64,000 nt of DNA from Piscinibacter sp. XHJ-5 (lineage in GTDB: Bacteria; Pseudomonadota; Gammaproteobacteria; Burkholderiales; Burkholderiaceae_C), in the NCBI RefSeq assembly GCF_029855045.1, contig NZ_CP123228.1:5828001-5892000 (forward strand). The letters are read 5' to 3'. Within the stretch, counting starts at the first letter, position 1; each line of letters opens with the position of its first letter. Under the pieces are notes generated by a model. That model was given only the letters and a program-made list of their open reading frames with translations. It searched no databases and was not told the DNA's origin. Below are positions 33,687-42,241 of the stretch, piece after piece. A program made the position numbers and the translations under genes.

Positions 33687-35375
33687 TCACGACGCGTCGA
33701 GCATCGCCTCCAGCGTCTGCAAGGTATCCGCCTCATGCAGCGGCTTGTCCGCGCGCAGCCGCAGCATCCGCGGAAATCGCACGGCGATGCCGCTCTTGTG
33801 CCGCGTGCTGCGGTTGATGCCCTCGAAGCCCAGCTCGAACATCAGCGTCGGCCTGACGCTGCGCACCGGCCCGAACTTCTCCAGCGTGGTCTGCCGGATC
33901 ACGCGATCGACGTCGCGGAACTCCTCGTCGGTGAGCCCTGAGTAGGCCTTGGCGAACGGCACCAGCTGCAGGGCATCGGGCTGCGGCGGCTCGCGGGCGG
34001 CGATGGCGGCGATGACCGCCTGCGCCTCGTCCGCGTCGCGCGGCGCCCGGTTCCACACCGCGAAGGTGTAGTCGGTGTACACACTGGCGCGCCGGCCGTG
34101 GCCGGCTTGCGCATACACCAGGATGGCATCGACCGCGAGCGGCTCGATCTTCCACTTCCACCATGTGCCTTCGGCCTTGGTGCGGCCGGTGCCGTAGCGG
34201 GCCTCGCGGTGCTTGAGCATGAAGCCCTCGACGCCGCGGGTGCGCGACTCGCCGCGCAGCGCGGCCAGCTCCACCCAGGACGCACGCGACTCGACGGGCG
34301 AAACGACCAGGCCGGCCGCCTCGCCCAGGCGCTGCAGCGCCGCGCGCCGCTCGTGCTGCGGCCAGCCGCGCACGTCCTTGCCCTGCCACTCGAGCATGTC
34401 GTAGGCGATGAAGCCGACCGGCGCATCGGCCAGAACCTTCTTCGTCAGCAGCTTGCGGCCGATGCGCTGCTGGAGCAACGCGAAGGGCGCGGGACGGCCG
34501 TCCTTCCAGACGAGGATCTCGCCGTCGAGCACCGTGCCGTCGGGCAGCGCCTGCGCGAGCGCGACGATCTCCGGGAAGCGCTCGGTCATCAGGTCCTCGC
34601 CGCGCGACCAGATCCACACGGCGCCCTGCCGCTTGACGATCTGCGCCCGGATGCCGTCGTACTTCCATTCGACGATCCAGTCCCCGGTGGGCCCCAGCCG
34701 CGTCTCGAAGCTGTCGGCCGGCCCTTCGACCGCATGCGCCAGGAAGAAGGGATACGGCTGCCCGGTGTCCGCACCGCTGGGCGCCTCGTTCGACAGCAGC
34801 CGGCGGTAGGCGGCAGCATCCGGCCGCGTTGACTTGTCGGTGTAGCCCATCATGCGCTGCGCGACCCGCTTGGCATCGATGCCCGCGTGCTCGGCCAGTG
34901 CACGCTGCACCAGCAGCTTGCTGACGCCCACACGAAAGCCTCCGCCGATCAGCTTGGTCAGCAGGAAGCGGCCCGACGGATCGAGCTCGTCCCAGTAGGC
35001 CGCGATGCGCAGCGCCTGCGCCTCGGGCGGCAGCTCGCGCAGCGGCAGCAGGCGCTGCTCGACCCACTCGGCCAGCCGCACGTCGCTCAGCATCGATGCG
35101 GGCGGCAGCACGTGCGCGATCGTCTCGGCCAGGTCGCCGACCGCGAGGTAGGACTCCTGGAACAGCCAGTCCGGCACGCCGGCGCGCCGGCAGGCCAGCG
35201 CCACCAGCACGCCGGTAGGCACCACTTGCCGCGGCTTGCCGCCGGCGAGGAAATACACGGCCCAGGCGGCATCGGCGTCGTCGACGTGCGCGAAGTAGCG
35301 CTTCAGCGCGTCGACCTTGGCGGTGGTCGCGGTGCTCGCATCCAGTTCGTTGAAGAGCCGGGCAAAGCGCCTCAC
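33687..35375 (-). CDS. ATP-dependent DNA ligase
   Basis: A 562-residue ligase. The N-terminal ~200 residues are the helical DNA-binding domain. The adenylation domain has the active-site lysine in EWKYDGIRAQ (about residue 235), with VLDGEILVWKDG and GVEGFMLKHREARY. The C-terminal ~130 residues are the OB-fold, with KWKIEPLAVDAILVYAQ. It seals DNA nicks using ATP, in addition to the usual NAD-dependent ligase. The start GTG overlaps the exonuclease stop (GTGA) and is preceded by GGAGGAG. The pair probably acts in a repair pathway. Confidence 0.92.
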   Translation of the reverse strand: MRRFARLFNELDASTATTAKVDALKRYFAHVDDADAAWAVYFLAGGKPRQVVPTGVLVALACRRAGVPDWLFQESYLAVGDLAETIAHVLPPASMLSDVRLAEWVEQRLLPLRELPPEAQALRIAAYWDELDPSGRFLLTKLIGGGFRVGVSKLLVQRALAEHAGIDAKRVAQRMMGYTDKSTRPDAAAYRRLLSNEAPSGADTGQPYPFFLAHAVEGPADSFETRLGPTGDWIVEWKYDGIRAQIVKRQGAVWIWSRGEDLMTERFPEIVALAQALPDGTVLDGEILVWKDGRPAPFALLQQRIGRKLLTKKVLADAPVGFIAYDMLEWQGKDVRGWPQHERRAALQRLGEAAGLVVSPVESRASWVELAALRGESRTRGVEGFMLKHREARYGTGRTKAEGTWWKWKIEPLAVDAILVYAQAGHGRRASVYTDYTFAVWNRAPRDADEAQAVIAAIAAREPPQPDALQLVPFAKAYSGLTDEEFRDVDRVIRQTTLEKFGPVRSVRPTLMFELGFEGINRSTRHKSGIAVRFPRMLRLRADKPLHEADTLQTLEAMLDAS

Positions 35376-36445
35376 TCGGCGCCCTCCTCCGCGTCGGCAC
35401 CCACGACTTCGGCCGTCGTCCCCGCCGCTTCGGTGACATCGTGCCGCTCGTCGTCGTACTCGGTGCGAAAGGCGCTGGCCTCCAATCCCTGCTCCTGCAG
35501 CCAGCGCACCATCACCGCCTCGTAGCCGTGCGTCACGATGACCCGCTCGGCGCCGGTGGCACGGATCGCGCGCTGCAGGCCGGGCCAGTCGGCGTGGTCC
35601 GACAGCACGAATCCGCGATCGATGCCGCGCCGGCGCCGTGCACCGCGCAGCTGCATCCAGCCGCTGGCGAAGGCGTCGCTCGCATTTCCGAAGCGGCGTG
35701 CCCATGCGCCGCCGTGCACCGAAGGCGGCGCGACGACGAGCGCGCGCGCCAGCACGCTGCGGTCGGCGATGTCGCGCAGATGCAGCGTGGGCGGCAGCGC
35801 CACGCCGGCTTCGCGATACGCACGATTCAGCGTCTCCACCGCCCCGTGCACGACGATGGGCCCGATGCCCGCGTCGACGCCGGCAAGGATGCGCTGCGCC
35901 TTGCCGAATGCGTAGCCCATCAGCAGGCTGGCGCGGCCGGCGGCCGCGTTGTCGCGCCACCAGCGATCGATGTCGGCAAACACCTCGCGCTGCGGGCCCC
36001 AGCGGTAGATCGGCAGGCCGAAGGTCGACTCGGTGATGAAGCAGTCGCAGCGCACCGGCTCGAAGGGCTCGCAGGTGTTGTTGACGTCGCCGGGGCCGGA
36101 GACGAAATAGTCGCCCGAAGCCACCCATACGCGGCCGCCGTGCTCGAGACGCACCTGCGCCGAGCCGAGCACATGGCCCGCGGGATGCAGGCTCACGCGC
36201 ACGCCGTGGTGCGTGATCGCGTCGCCGTAGGCCAGCGTCTGCAGCGTGATGTCGGTCCCCAGCCGGGCGCGCAGCACGCCGCGCGACGGCGTCGCGGCGA
36301 GGTAGTGCGCGTGGCCGACACGCGCGTGGTCGCCGTGCGCATGGGTGATCACCGCCCGCTCCACCGGCCGCCACGGATCGATGTAGAAGTCGCCGGGTGG
36401 ACAGTACAGGCCCTCGGGGCGCTCGACGATGAGGTCTTCTGCCAC
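35372..36445 (-). CDS. Ligase-associated DNA exonuclease (metallo-beta-lactamase fold)
   Basis: A 357-residue nuclease of the MBL/beta-CASP group. The metal-binding motif ITHAHGDHARVGH is near residue 35, with HPAGHVLGSAQV, ASGDYF and VLSDHADW further on. It belongs to the family encoded beside ATP-dependent DNA ligases and is translationally coupled to one here. In many bacteria the cluster also contains an Lhr-type helicase and a metallophosphoesterase, which are absent from this window. It probably trims DNA ends before ligation. Confidence 0.9.
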   Translation of the reverse strand: MAEDLIVERPEGLYCPPGDFYIDPWRPVERAVITHAHGDHARVGHAHYLAATPSRGVLRARLGTDITLQTLAYGDAITHHGVRVSLHPAGHVLGSAQVRLEHGGRVWVASGDYFVSGPGDVNNTCEPFEPVRCDCFITESTFGLPIYRWGPQREVFADIDRWWRDNAAAGRASLLMGYAFGKAQRILAGVDAGIGPIVVHGAVETLNRAYREAGVALPPTLHLRDIADRSVLARALVVAPPSVHGGAWARRFGNASDAFASGWMQLRGARRRRGIDRGFVLSDHADWPGLQRAIRATGAERVIVTHGYEAVMVRWLQEQGLEASAFRTEYDDERHDVTEAAGTTAEVVGADAEEGAE

Positions 36446-36469
36446 GGTCCCTTTCGATCACGGCGTATG

Positions 36470-36534
36470 CACAGCACACGAGAGAACGCAGAGAAGTCGA
36501 TTCATTCCTTGTGTGCCTCTCGTCGTGCTCTGTG
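36470..36534. repeat. Imperfect inverted repeat
   Basis: CACAGCACACGAGAG (36470-36484) pairs with CTCTCGTCGTGCTCTGTG (36517-36534) apart from a small bulge. It fills most of the 103-bp interval between the exonuclease start and the clsB-type gene stop, both on the minus strand. It resembles a dispersed palindromic repeat and may terminate the aspS operon. Confidence 0.5.
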
Positions 36535-36548
36535 TTGGAGCATCAAGC

Positions 36549-37904
36549 TCAGTATTTCCCGGTCGCCCCCGCGATCCGCAGATAGACGTGCGCGCACCAC
36601 GCGACGAATCCGCGCCGCAACGCCCCTTGCACGCTGCGCCTCGACTGCTTGGGATCGATCTCCTGCGACACCGCGAACGCGCGATCGAACTCCGCCCCGA
36701 GCTCGCGCGAGAACTGCGGGTCGCGCACGACGACGTTCGCCTCGAGGTTCAGCAGCAGCGACAGCGGGTCGATGTTGGAACTGCCCACCGTCGCCCATTC
36801 GTCGTCGACGAGCGCGACCTTGGCGTGCAGGTAGGCCGGCGTGTACTCGAAGATGCGCACGCCGGCGCCGAGCAGCTCGTCGTAGAGGCTGCGCGCGGCC
36901 AGGCCGGCGATGCGGTAGTCGAGCTTGCCTTGAAGCAGCAGCCGCACCTCGACGCCGCGCCGCGCGGCCTGGCGCAGCGCGGCGCGGAAGCCGCCGCCCG
37001 GATAGAAGTACGGCGAGGCGAGATCGATGCGCGAGCGCGCCTTGCGCATCGCCGCGATGTAGCTGCGCTCGATGGTGCGGCGGCGACGCAGGTTGTCGCG
37101 CAGCACGAACGCGGCGCGCACCGGCGGCAGGTCGGCCAGCGTGCCTTTCGCCGCCTTGCCGCTGGGCAGCCTGAGGCGGCCCAGCAGCCGGCGCGCGTGG
37201 GCCATCGGCTCGGCGTTTCGCGCCAGCGCCGCGATTTCCTTGCGGAAATCCTGGCCGAGGTGGGCGCGCGACCACACCGCCTTGCCAGCCTGCTCGATGG
37301 CCGCCACCACCGGTCCGCGCAACTGCACCGCGAAGTCCAGCCGAGGCTCGTCGCTCCAGCCGTGGCCGATGTCGAGCCGGTCGTCGATCAGGTTGATGCC
37401 GCCCACGAAGCCGACCTCGCCGTCGACGACACACAGCTTCTGGTGCAGCCGGCGCAGCTGACCGGGCTGCAGCCAGTTCCACCAGCGGTGGATGGGACGG
37501 AACACCGCCACGCCGACACCGGCCTCGCACAGCATGGCCTGCAGCGCCGGCAGGGTGGAGCGGCTGCCGAAACCATCGATCACCACCCGCACCTGCACGC
37601 CTCGGCGCGATGCGTCGCACAAGGCCTGCGCGATCGCCGTCGCCGCGGAATCGGTGTGGAAGATGTAGGTCGCGAGCCAGATCTCGTGCCGCGCAGTGGC
37701 GATCGCGCGACGCATCGCGGGGAAGAGCTCGTCGCCGCCGCGCAGCAGGCGCACGTCGTTGCCGCCGCTGAACACCGCGCGCGGCACCATGCGCGCGAGT
37801 GGATCGAGGCCGGCCCCGTCGACGGACTCGGCCACCGGGGGGGGCACACCGGCGTTGTCGGCCGGCGCCGGGCTCGTCAGTCGAGTTCCAGCTCGGCCAC
37901 GCAT
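36549..37904 (-). CDS. clsB: Cardiolipin synthase B
   Basis: A 451-residue phospholipase-D superfamily enzyme expected to join phosphatidyl groups into cardiolipin. Two HKD motifs are visible, LHQKLCVVDGEVGFVGG and LHAKVALVDDEWATVGSSN. It overlaps the EEP-domain gene by 28 bp, matching the clsB-ybhP pairing known in enterobacteria. The N-terminal ~38 residues before MVPRAVFSGGND are not conserved, so a later start (37790) is possible. It is last in the aspS operon. Confidence 0.9.
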   Translation of the reverse strand: MRGRAGTRLTSPAPADNAGVPPPVAESVDGAGLDPLARMVPRAVFSGGNDVRLLRGGDELFPAMRRAIATARHEIWLATYIFHTDSAATAIAQALCDASRRGVQVRVVIDGFGSRSTLPALQAMLCEAGVGVAVFRPIHRWWNWLQPGQLRRLHQKLCVVDGEVGFVGGINLIDDRLDIGHGWSDEPRLDFAVQLRGPVVAAIEQAGKAVWSRAHLGQDFRKEIAALARNAEPMAHARRLLGRLRLPSGKAAKGTLADLPPVRAAFVLRDNLRRRRTIERSYIAAMRKARSRIDLASPYFYPGGGFRAALRQAARRGVEVRLLLQGKLDYRIAGLAARSLYDELLGAGVRIFEYTPAYLHAKVALVDDEWATVGSSNIDPLSLLLNLEANVVVRDPQFSRELGAEFDRAFAVSQEIDPKQSRRSVQGALRRGFVAWCAHVYLRIAGATGKY

Positions 37905-38683
37905 GGCAGGTGGTCGGACATCCGCGCCCAGGTGTTGCCGCGCGGCACGAACGCCGAGGAACAGCGGAAGCCGCGGGTGTAGATGCGATCGAGCGCGAAC
38001 ACCGGCACCAGGGACGGGAAGGTGCGCAGCGGCGCGGCCCCGTCGGGCGTGGCACGCTGCAGGCCGATCGCGCGCATCGGCGCATCGAGCTTTTCCCCCC
38101 AGTCGTTGAAGTCACCGGCCAGCACCAGGCGCTCGTTCTTCGGCACTTCGGCGTCGATGAAGTCGGCGATGCGCTCCACCTGGCGCACGCGGCTGGAGTG
38201 CATCAGGCCGAGGTGGGCGACGATGCCGTGGATGCGCACGCCGTTCCATTCGACCGGCACGTGCAGCAGGCCGCGCTGCTCGAAGCGGTGATCCGACACA
38301 TCGTGGTGGCCGATGTCGCCGATGGGCCAGCGCGACAGCAGCGCGTTGCCGTGCTCGCCTTCGCGCGTCACGGCATTCGTGCGATAGGCGACCTCGTAGC
38401 CTTCGGGGGCAAGGTAGTCGGCCTGGGGCATCTTCGGCCAGCCGACGTAGGTGTCGACGAAGCGCTTGGCCTCGCTGTGGTTGAACAGGCGCACTTCCTG
38501 AAGGAACACCAGGTCGGCGTCCAGCGCCTCGATGCCCAGCCCGAGGTTGTGGATCTCGAGCCGCTTGTTCGGCCCGACGCCGCGCACGCCCTTGTGGATG
38601 TTGTAGGTGGCCACGCGCAGCACATGGGCAGGGTGCAGCGAGGTGCTGGCGAAGCGCATCGGTCGCGTGGCCGGGGGCGTCAT
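37877..38683 (-). CDS. Endonuclease/exonuclease/phosphatase family protein (YbhP-like)
   Basis: A 268-residue enzyme of the EEP fold. Active-site segments include VATYNIHKGVRG (Asn), VFLQEV (Glu), LAGDFNDW (Asp and Asn) and the C-terminal SDHLP (Asp-His). Such proteins hydrolyse phosphodiesters or phospholipid head groups. Beside a cardiolipin synthase, a lipid-related role like that of YbhP is plausible. The ATG at 38683 overlaps the nudB stop (ATGA). Confidence 0.85.
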   Translation of the reverse strand: MTPPATRPMRFASTSLHPAHVLRVATYNIHKGVRGVGPNKRLEIHNLGLGIEALDADLVFLQEVRLFNHSEAKRFVDTYVGWPKMPQADYLAPEGYEVAYRTNAVTREGEHGNALLSRWPIGDIGHHDVSDHRFEQRGLLHVPVEWNGVRIHGIVAHLGLMHSSRVRQVERIADFIDAEVPKNERLVLAGDFNDWGEKLDAPMRAIGLQRATPDGAAPLRTFPSLVPVFALDRIYTRGFRCSSAFVPRGNTWARMSDHLPCVAELELD

Positions 38684-39147
38684 GGCGTCATGAACCGGGG
38701 CAGTTGCAGGATGGCCTCGGCATTCGATGGCGAGAAGCAGCGGTCGGCGGCTTCTCGCCACGGCAGCCAGAGGCTGTGCAGGTGCTCGCGCGGGGCCAGC
38801 GTGACGTGCACGTCGCGCGGCACGCGCAGCCCGAAGACATGCTCGGTGTTGTGCAGCACGCCCGGCTCGTAGCGGTGCTGCCACTGCGGGTAGATCTGGT
38901 AGATGTTCGACAGGTGCCAGTTGCGCAGGAAAGCCCGCGGCACCTCGGGCGAGCCGATCACGATCCCCGTTTCCTCGGCAACCTCGCGCACGGCCGTCTG
39001 CTCCAGATCTTCTTCCACGCTGTCCTTCGAGCCCGTCACACTTTGCCAGAAGCCCGGCCGGTCGGCGCGCTCGATCAGCAGCACCTCGAGGTCGGACGTG
39101 TGGATCACGACGAGGACGGATTCGGGGATCTTGTAGGGACGATCCAT
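38680..39147 (-). CDS. nudB: Dihydroneopterin triphosphate diphosphatase
   Basis: A 155-residue Nudix hydrolase. The Nudix box spans GSKDSVEEDLEQ through REVAEETGI. Start, length and position after aspS match NudB, which removes pyrophosphate from dihydroneopterin triphosphate in folate synthesis. The ATG at 39147 (MDRPYKIP) is chosen over the GTG directly before it. The next gene starts within its stop codon. Confidence 0.9.
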   Translation of the reverse strand: MDRPYKIPESVLVVIHTSDLEVLLIERADRPGFWQSVTGSKDSVEEDLEQTAVREVAEETGIVIGSPEVPRAFLRNWHLSNIYQIYPQWQHRYEPGVLHNTEHVFGLRVPRDVHVTLAPREHLHSLWLPWREAADRCFSPSNAEAILQLPRFMTP

Positions 39148-39222
39148 CACGGGGCAATCGTCGTTCCTGAAGGAAAAAGAGCGCGGATGAACCGCGCCCT
39201 TTCATTCTGCCGCAGCACCGTG

Positions 39223-41013
39223 CTATGCGGCGGCCTGGGGATTGCGCAGGCGGATGTGCAGCTCGCGCAGCTGCTTCTCGTCGACGGGACCGGGCGCGCC
39301 GGTGAGCAGGTCCTGCGCCCGCTGGGTCTTGGGGAATGCGATGACGTCACGGATGCTCTCGGCGCCGGTCATCAGCGTGACGATGCGGTCCAGGCCGAAG
39401 GCCAGGCCGCCGTGCGGCGGCGCGCCGTACTGCAGCGCGTCGAGGAGAAAGCCGAACTTGAGCTGCGCCTCCTCCGCGCCGATCTTGAGCGCATCGAACA
39501 CCTTGCTCTGCACGTCGGCGCGGTGGATGCGCACCGAGCCTCCGCCCAGCTCCCAGCCGTTGAGCACCATGTCGTAGGCCTTGGCGATGCAGGCGCCGGG
39601 GTCGCTGTCCATCAGGTCCTCGTGGCCGTCCTTCGGCGCGGTGAACGGATGGTGCACCGCATTCCAGCGCTGGCCTTCCTCGTCGTACTCGAACATCGGG
39701 AAGTCGACCACCCACAGCGGCGCCCACTTGTCCTCGAACAGGCCGCTGGCGCGGCCGAACTCGCTGTGGCCGATCTTGATGCGCAGCGCGCCGAGCGCGT
39801 CGTTGACCACCTTCTCCTTGTCGGCGCCGAAGAAGATCACGTCGCCCGGCTGTGCGCCGGTGCGCCTGAGCACTTCGTTGAGTGCCGCATCGTGCAGGTT
39901 CTTGACGATGGGCGACTGCAGGCCCTCGCGGCCCTTGGACAGGTCGTTGACCTTGATCCAGGCCAGGCCCTTCGCGCCGTAGATCTTGACGAACTCGGTG
40001 TAGCCGTCGATCTCGCCGCGGCTCATCTCGCCGCCCTTGGGCACGCGCAACGCCGCCACGCGGCCGCCCTTGGTGGTGGCCGGCGTCGAGAAGACCTTGA
40101 AGTCGACGTCCTTCATCACGTCGGTGAGCTCGGTGAATTCGAGCCTGACGCGCAGGTCGGGCTTGTCCGAGCCGTAGCGGTGCATGGCCTCGGCGTACAG
40201 CATCACCGGGAAGGCGGGCAGCTCGACGCCGATGGTCTTCTGGAACACCGTGCGGATCATGCGCTCGAACATCGAGCGGATCTCCTCCTCGCTGAGGAAG
40301 CTGGTCTCGATGTCGATCTGCGTGAACTCGGGCTGGCGGTCGGCGCGCAGGTCCTCGTCGCGGAAGCACTTGGTGATCTGGTAGTAGCGGTCGAAGCCCG
40401 CGACCATGAGCAGCTGCTTGAACAGCTGCGGCGACTGCGGCAGCGCGAAGAACATGCCTTCGTTGACGCGGCTGGGCACCAGGTAGTCGCGTGCACCCTC
40501 GGGCGTGCTCTTGGTCAGCATCGGCGTCTCGATGTCGATGAAGCCGTGCTCGTCGAGGAACTTGCGCACCTCCATCGCGACGCGGTAGCGAAGCATCATG
40601 TTCTTCTGCATCGTCGGGCGGCGCAGGTCGAGCACGCGGTGCGTGAGCCGCGTGGTCTCCGACAGGTTCTCGTCGTCGAGCTGGAACGGCGGCGTGACGC
40701 TGGGGTTCAGCACCTCGAGTTCGTGGCACAGAACCTCGATCCTGCCGCTGGTGAGGTTGGCGTTCTCCGTGCCGGCCGGGCGGGCGCGCACCTTGCCGAT
40801 CACCTTGAGGCAGAACTCGTTGCGCACGCCCTCGGCGGTCTTGAACATCTCGGGGCGGTCGGGGTCGCAGACGATCTGCACCAGGCCTTCTCGGTCGCGA
40901 AGGTCGATGAAGATGACGCCGCCGTGATCGCGCCGGCGATGGGCCCAGCCCATCAGCGTCACGGTCTGGCCCATCAGCGCTTCGCTGACCAGGCCGCAGT
41001 AGGTTGTTCTCAT
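39223..41013 (-). CDS. aspS: Aspartyl-tRNA synthetase
   Basis: A 596-residue class II synthetase that charges tRNA-Asp (and tRNA-Asn if non-discriminating). The N-terminal OB domain begins [16 protein letters not shown]. Motif 2 is [18 protein letters not shown], motif 3 is [10 protein letters not shown], and the bacterial GAD insertion lies between them. The ATG at 41013 follows GGAGTGA. It is third in the operon fmdB-DUF502-aspS-nudB-EEP-clsB, an order kept across Burkholderiales. Confidence 0.98.
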   Translation of the reverse strand: MRTTYCGLVSEALMGQTVTLMGWAHRRRDHGGVIFIDLRDREGLVQIVCDPDRPEMFKTAEGVRNEFCLKVIGKVRARPAGTENANLTSGRIEVLCHELEVLNPSVTPPFQLDDENLSETTRLTHRVLDLRRPTMQKNMMLRYRVAMEVRKFLDEHGFIDIETPMLTKSTPEGARDYLVPSRVNEGMFFALPQSPQLFKQLLMVAGFDRYYQITKCFRDEDLRADRQPEFTQIDIETSFLSEEEIRSMFERMIRTVFQKTIGVELPAFPVMLYAEAMHRYGSDKPDLRVRLEFTELTDVMKDVDFKVFSTPATTKGGRVAALRVPKGGEMSRGEIDGYTEFVKIYGAKGLAWIKVNDLSKGREGLQSPIVKNLHDAALNEVLRRTGAQPGDVIFFGADKEKVVNDALGALRIKIGHSEFGRASGLFEDKWAPLWVVDFPMFEYDEEGQRWNAVHHPFTAPKDGHEDLMDSDPGACIAKAYDMVLNGWELGGGSVRIHRADVQSKVFDALKIGAEEAQLKFGFLLDALQYGAPPHGGLAFGLDRIVTLMTGAESIRDVIAFPKTQRAQDLLTGAPGPVDEKQLRELHIRLRNPQAAA

Positions 41014-41124
41014 GAAATCACTCCAGTCTCGTGTTCTTGTCGCCGACCGCGGAACGGGCCGGCTGCGATGGGGCGCTGGCAGGCTGTGTCGCAAGCCCTG
41101 ACGGTTGAGCGGGTGCCGCGCCGC

Positions 41125-41790
41125 TCAACCGCGTTGATTTCGCGCGATGACGGCGGGTTCCGCCTTGGTCACCACGGGCACCGGCGGCGCGACGACACCC
41201 ATCGAGATGATGTACTTGAGCGCCTCGTCCACGCTCATCGTGAGCTCGATGATGTCCTTGCGCGGCACCATCAGGAAAAAGCCCGAGGTGGGATTGGGGG
41301 TCGTGGGCACGTACAGGCTGAGATAGTCGCCGCGAAGGTGTTCGCCGGCCTCGCCGCCCGGCTTGCCGGTGACGAATGCGATCGTCCACGAGCCCTCGCG
41401 CGGGTACTGCACCAGCACCGCTTCACGAAACGCGTTGCCGCTGCTCGAGAACAGGGTGTCGGACACCTGCTTCACCGAGCTGTAGATCGACTTGACGATC
41501 GGGATCTGGTTGAGGATCTTGCTGCCCTGGCGCAGCGCCCACTGGCCCGCCATGTTGGTGGCGAACACGCCGGTCAGCACCAGGCCGGCGAACATCACGA
41601 TGACGCCCAGGCCGGGGATGCTCTTGAGCATCTCGAGCAGCGGCGTGGCGGCGCCGGGCAGCACCGCCTGGCCGGCGGTCAGCAGCGCGGCGAACACGCC
41701 GTCGAGCATGCCGAGGATCGCGTGCAGCACCCAGATCGTGATGGCCAGCGGCAACCACACCAGCAGGCCGGCGAGCAGGTATTTCTTCAC
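41125..41790 (-). CDS. DUF502 family membrane protein
   Basis: A 221-residue inner-membrane protein with two N-terminal helix groups (LAGLLVWLPLAITIWVL and LGVIVMFAGLVLTGVFA) and the DUF502 core (IPIVKSIYSSVKQVSDTLF, LYVPTTPNPTSGFFLMVP). No biochemical role is established. The GTG at 41790 is the likely start, 25 bp after the zinc-ribbon gene; no ATG lies in frame nearby. It precedes aspS, as in related genomes. Confidence 0.85.
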   Translation of the reverse strand: MKKYLLAGLLVWLPLAITIWVLHAILGMLDGVFAALLTAGQAVLPGAATPLLEMLKSIPGLGVIVMFAGLVLTGVFATNMAGQWALRQGSKILNQIPIVKSIYSSVKQVSDTLFSSSGNAFREAVLVQYPREGSWTIAFVTGKPGGEAGEHLRGDYLSLYVPTTPNPTSGFFLMVPRKDIIELTMSVDEALKYIISMGVVAPPVPVVTKAEPAVIARNQRG

Positions 41791-41815
41791 ATCGATCCCG
41801 GGAAGACGACGCTGC

Positions 41816-42160
41816 TCAGTGGCACGCGCAGGCGCTGCCGCAGCCGCCGCTCGACGCGGTGCCGCTGTCGCTCGCCGCGGCGGGCGCGGGCGAGGATGCG
41901 GGAGCAGCGGGCGTGGCGGCAGCGGCGTCGGCCGGCTTGCCGGTCTCAGGCTTGGCATCGGGCTTGGAGGCGCCGTTGCCGCCGCGGAAATCGGTGACGT
42001 ACCAGCCCGAGCCCTTCAGCTGGAAGCCGGCCGCGGTGAGCTGCTTCTGGAAGGTGGCGGCGCCACACGCCGGGCATACGGACAAGAGCGGATCCGAGAC
42101 CTTCTGCAGCACGTCCTTCGCGTGGCCGCACGAGGCGCAGCGATAAGCGTAAATCGGCAT
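41816..42160 (-). CDS. FmdB-family zinc-ribbon protein
   Basis: A 114-residue protein that starts MPIYAYRCASCGH and carries a second CPACG pair, giving the four-cysteine zinc ribbon of the FmdB/CxxC_CXXC family. After residue ~65 it is a low-complexity Ala/Pro/Ser tail ending in a Cys-rich SGGCGSACACH. It is first in the aspS operon. A TATAAT-type -10 box lies about 30 bp upstream. The function may be regulatory or metal-related; none is proven. Confidence 0.88.
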   Translation of the reverse strand: MPIYAYRCASCGHAKDVLQKVSDPLLSVCPACGAATFQKQLTAAGFQLKGSGWYVTDFRGGNGASKPDAKPETGKPADAAAATPAAPASSPAPAAASDSGTASSGGCGSACACH

Positions 42161-42187
42161 GGCTAAGCCCTTGATTCAAAACGTGAA

Positions 42188-42193
42188 ATTATA
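42188..42193 (-). promoter_or_regulatory. -10 box of the fmdB-aspS operon
   Basis: TATAAT occurs on the minus strand about 28 bp before the FmdB-family start codon, in the only AT-rich pocket of this interval. The matching -35 region falls in the GGGCGGGG hairpin and has no good hexamer, so the promoter may be of moderate strength or activator-dependent. Confidence 0.5.
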
Positions 42194-42196
42194 AGG

Positions 42197-42214
42197 GGGC
42201 GGGGGTCCCCGCCC
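42197..42214 (-). terminator. GC-rich hairpin after the symporter gene
   Basis: GGGCGGG-GGTC-CCCGCCC forms a 7-bp stem between the symporter stop (42242) and the fmdB promoter. On the minus strand it is followed by CCTTATAAT, so termination and the next promoter abut each other. Confidence 0.45.
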
Positions 42215-42241
42215 GGCCCTCATCCATATGAAGGCGCCCGC

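Noticed and set aside
38704..41997. A very long plus-strand open frame opposite nudB, aspS and DUF502
   Set aside because: It is antisense to unmistakable conserved genes. Its product is an Arg/His/Gln-rich low-complexity string, as expected for a GC-rich antisense frame.
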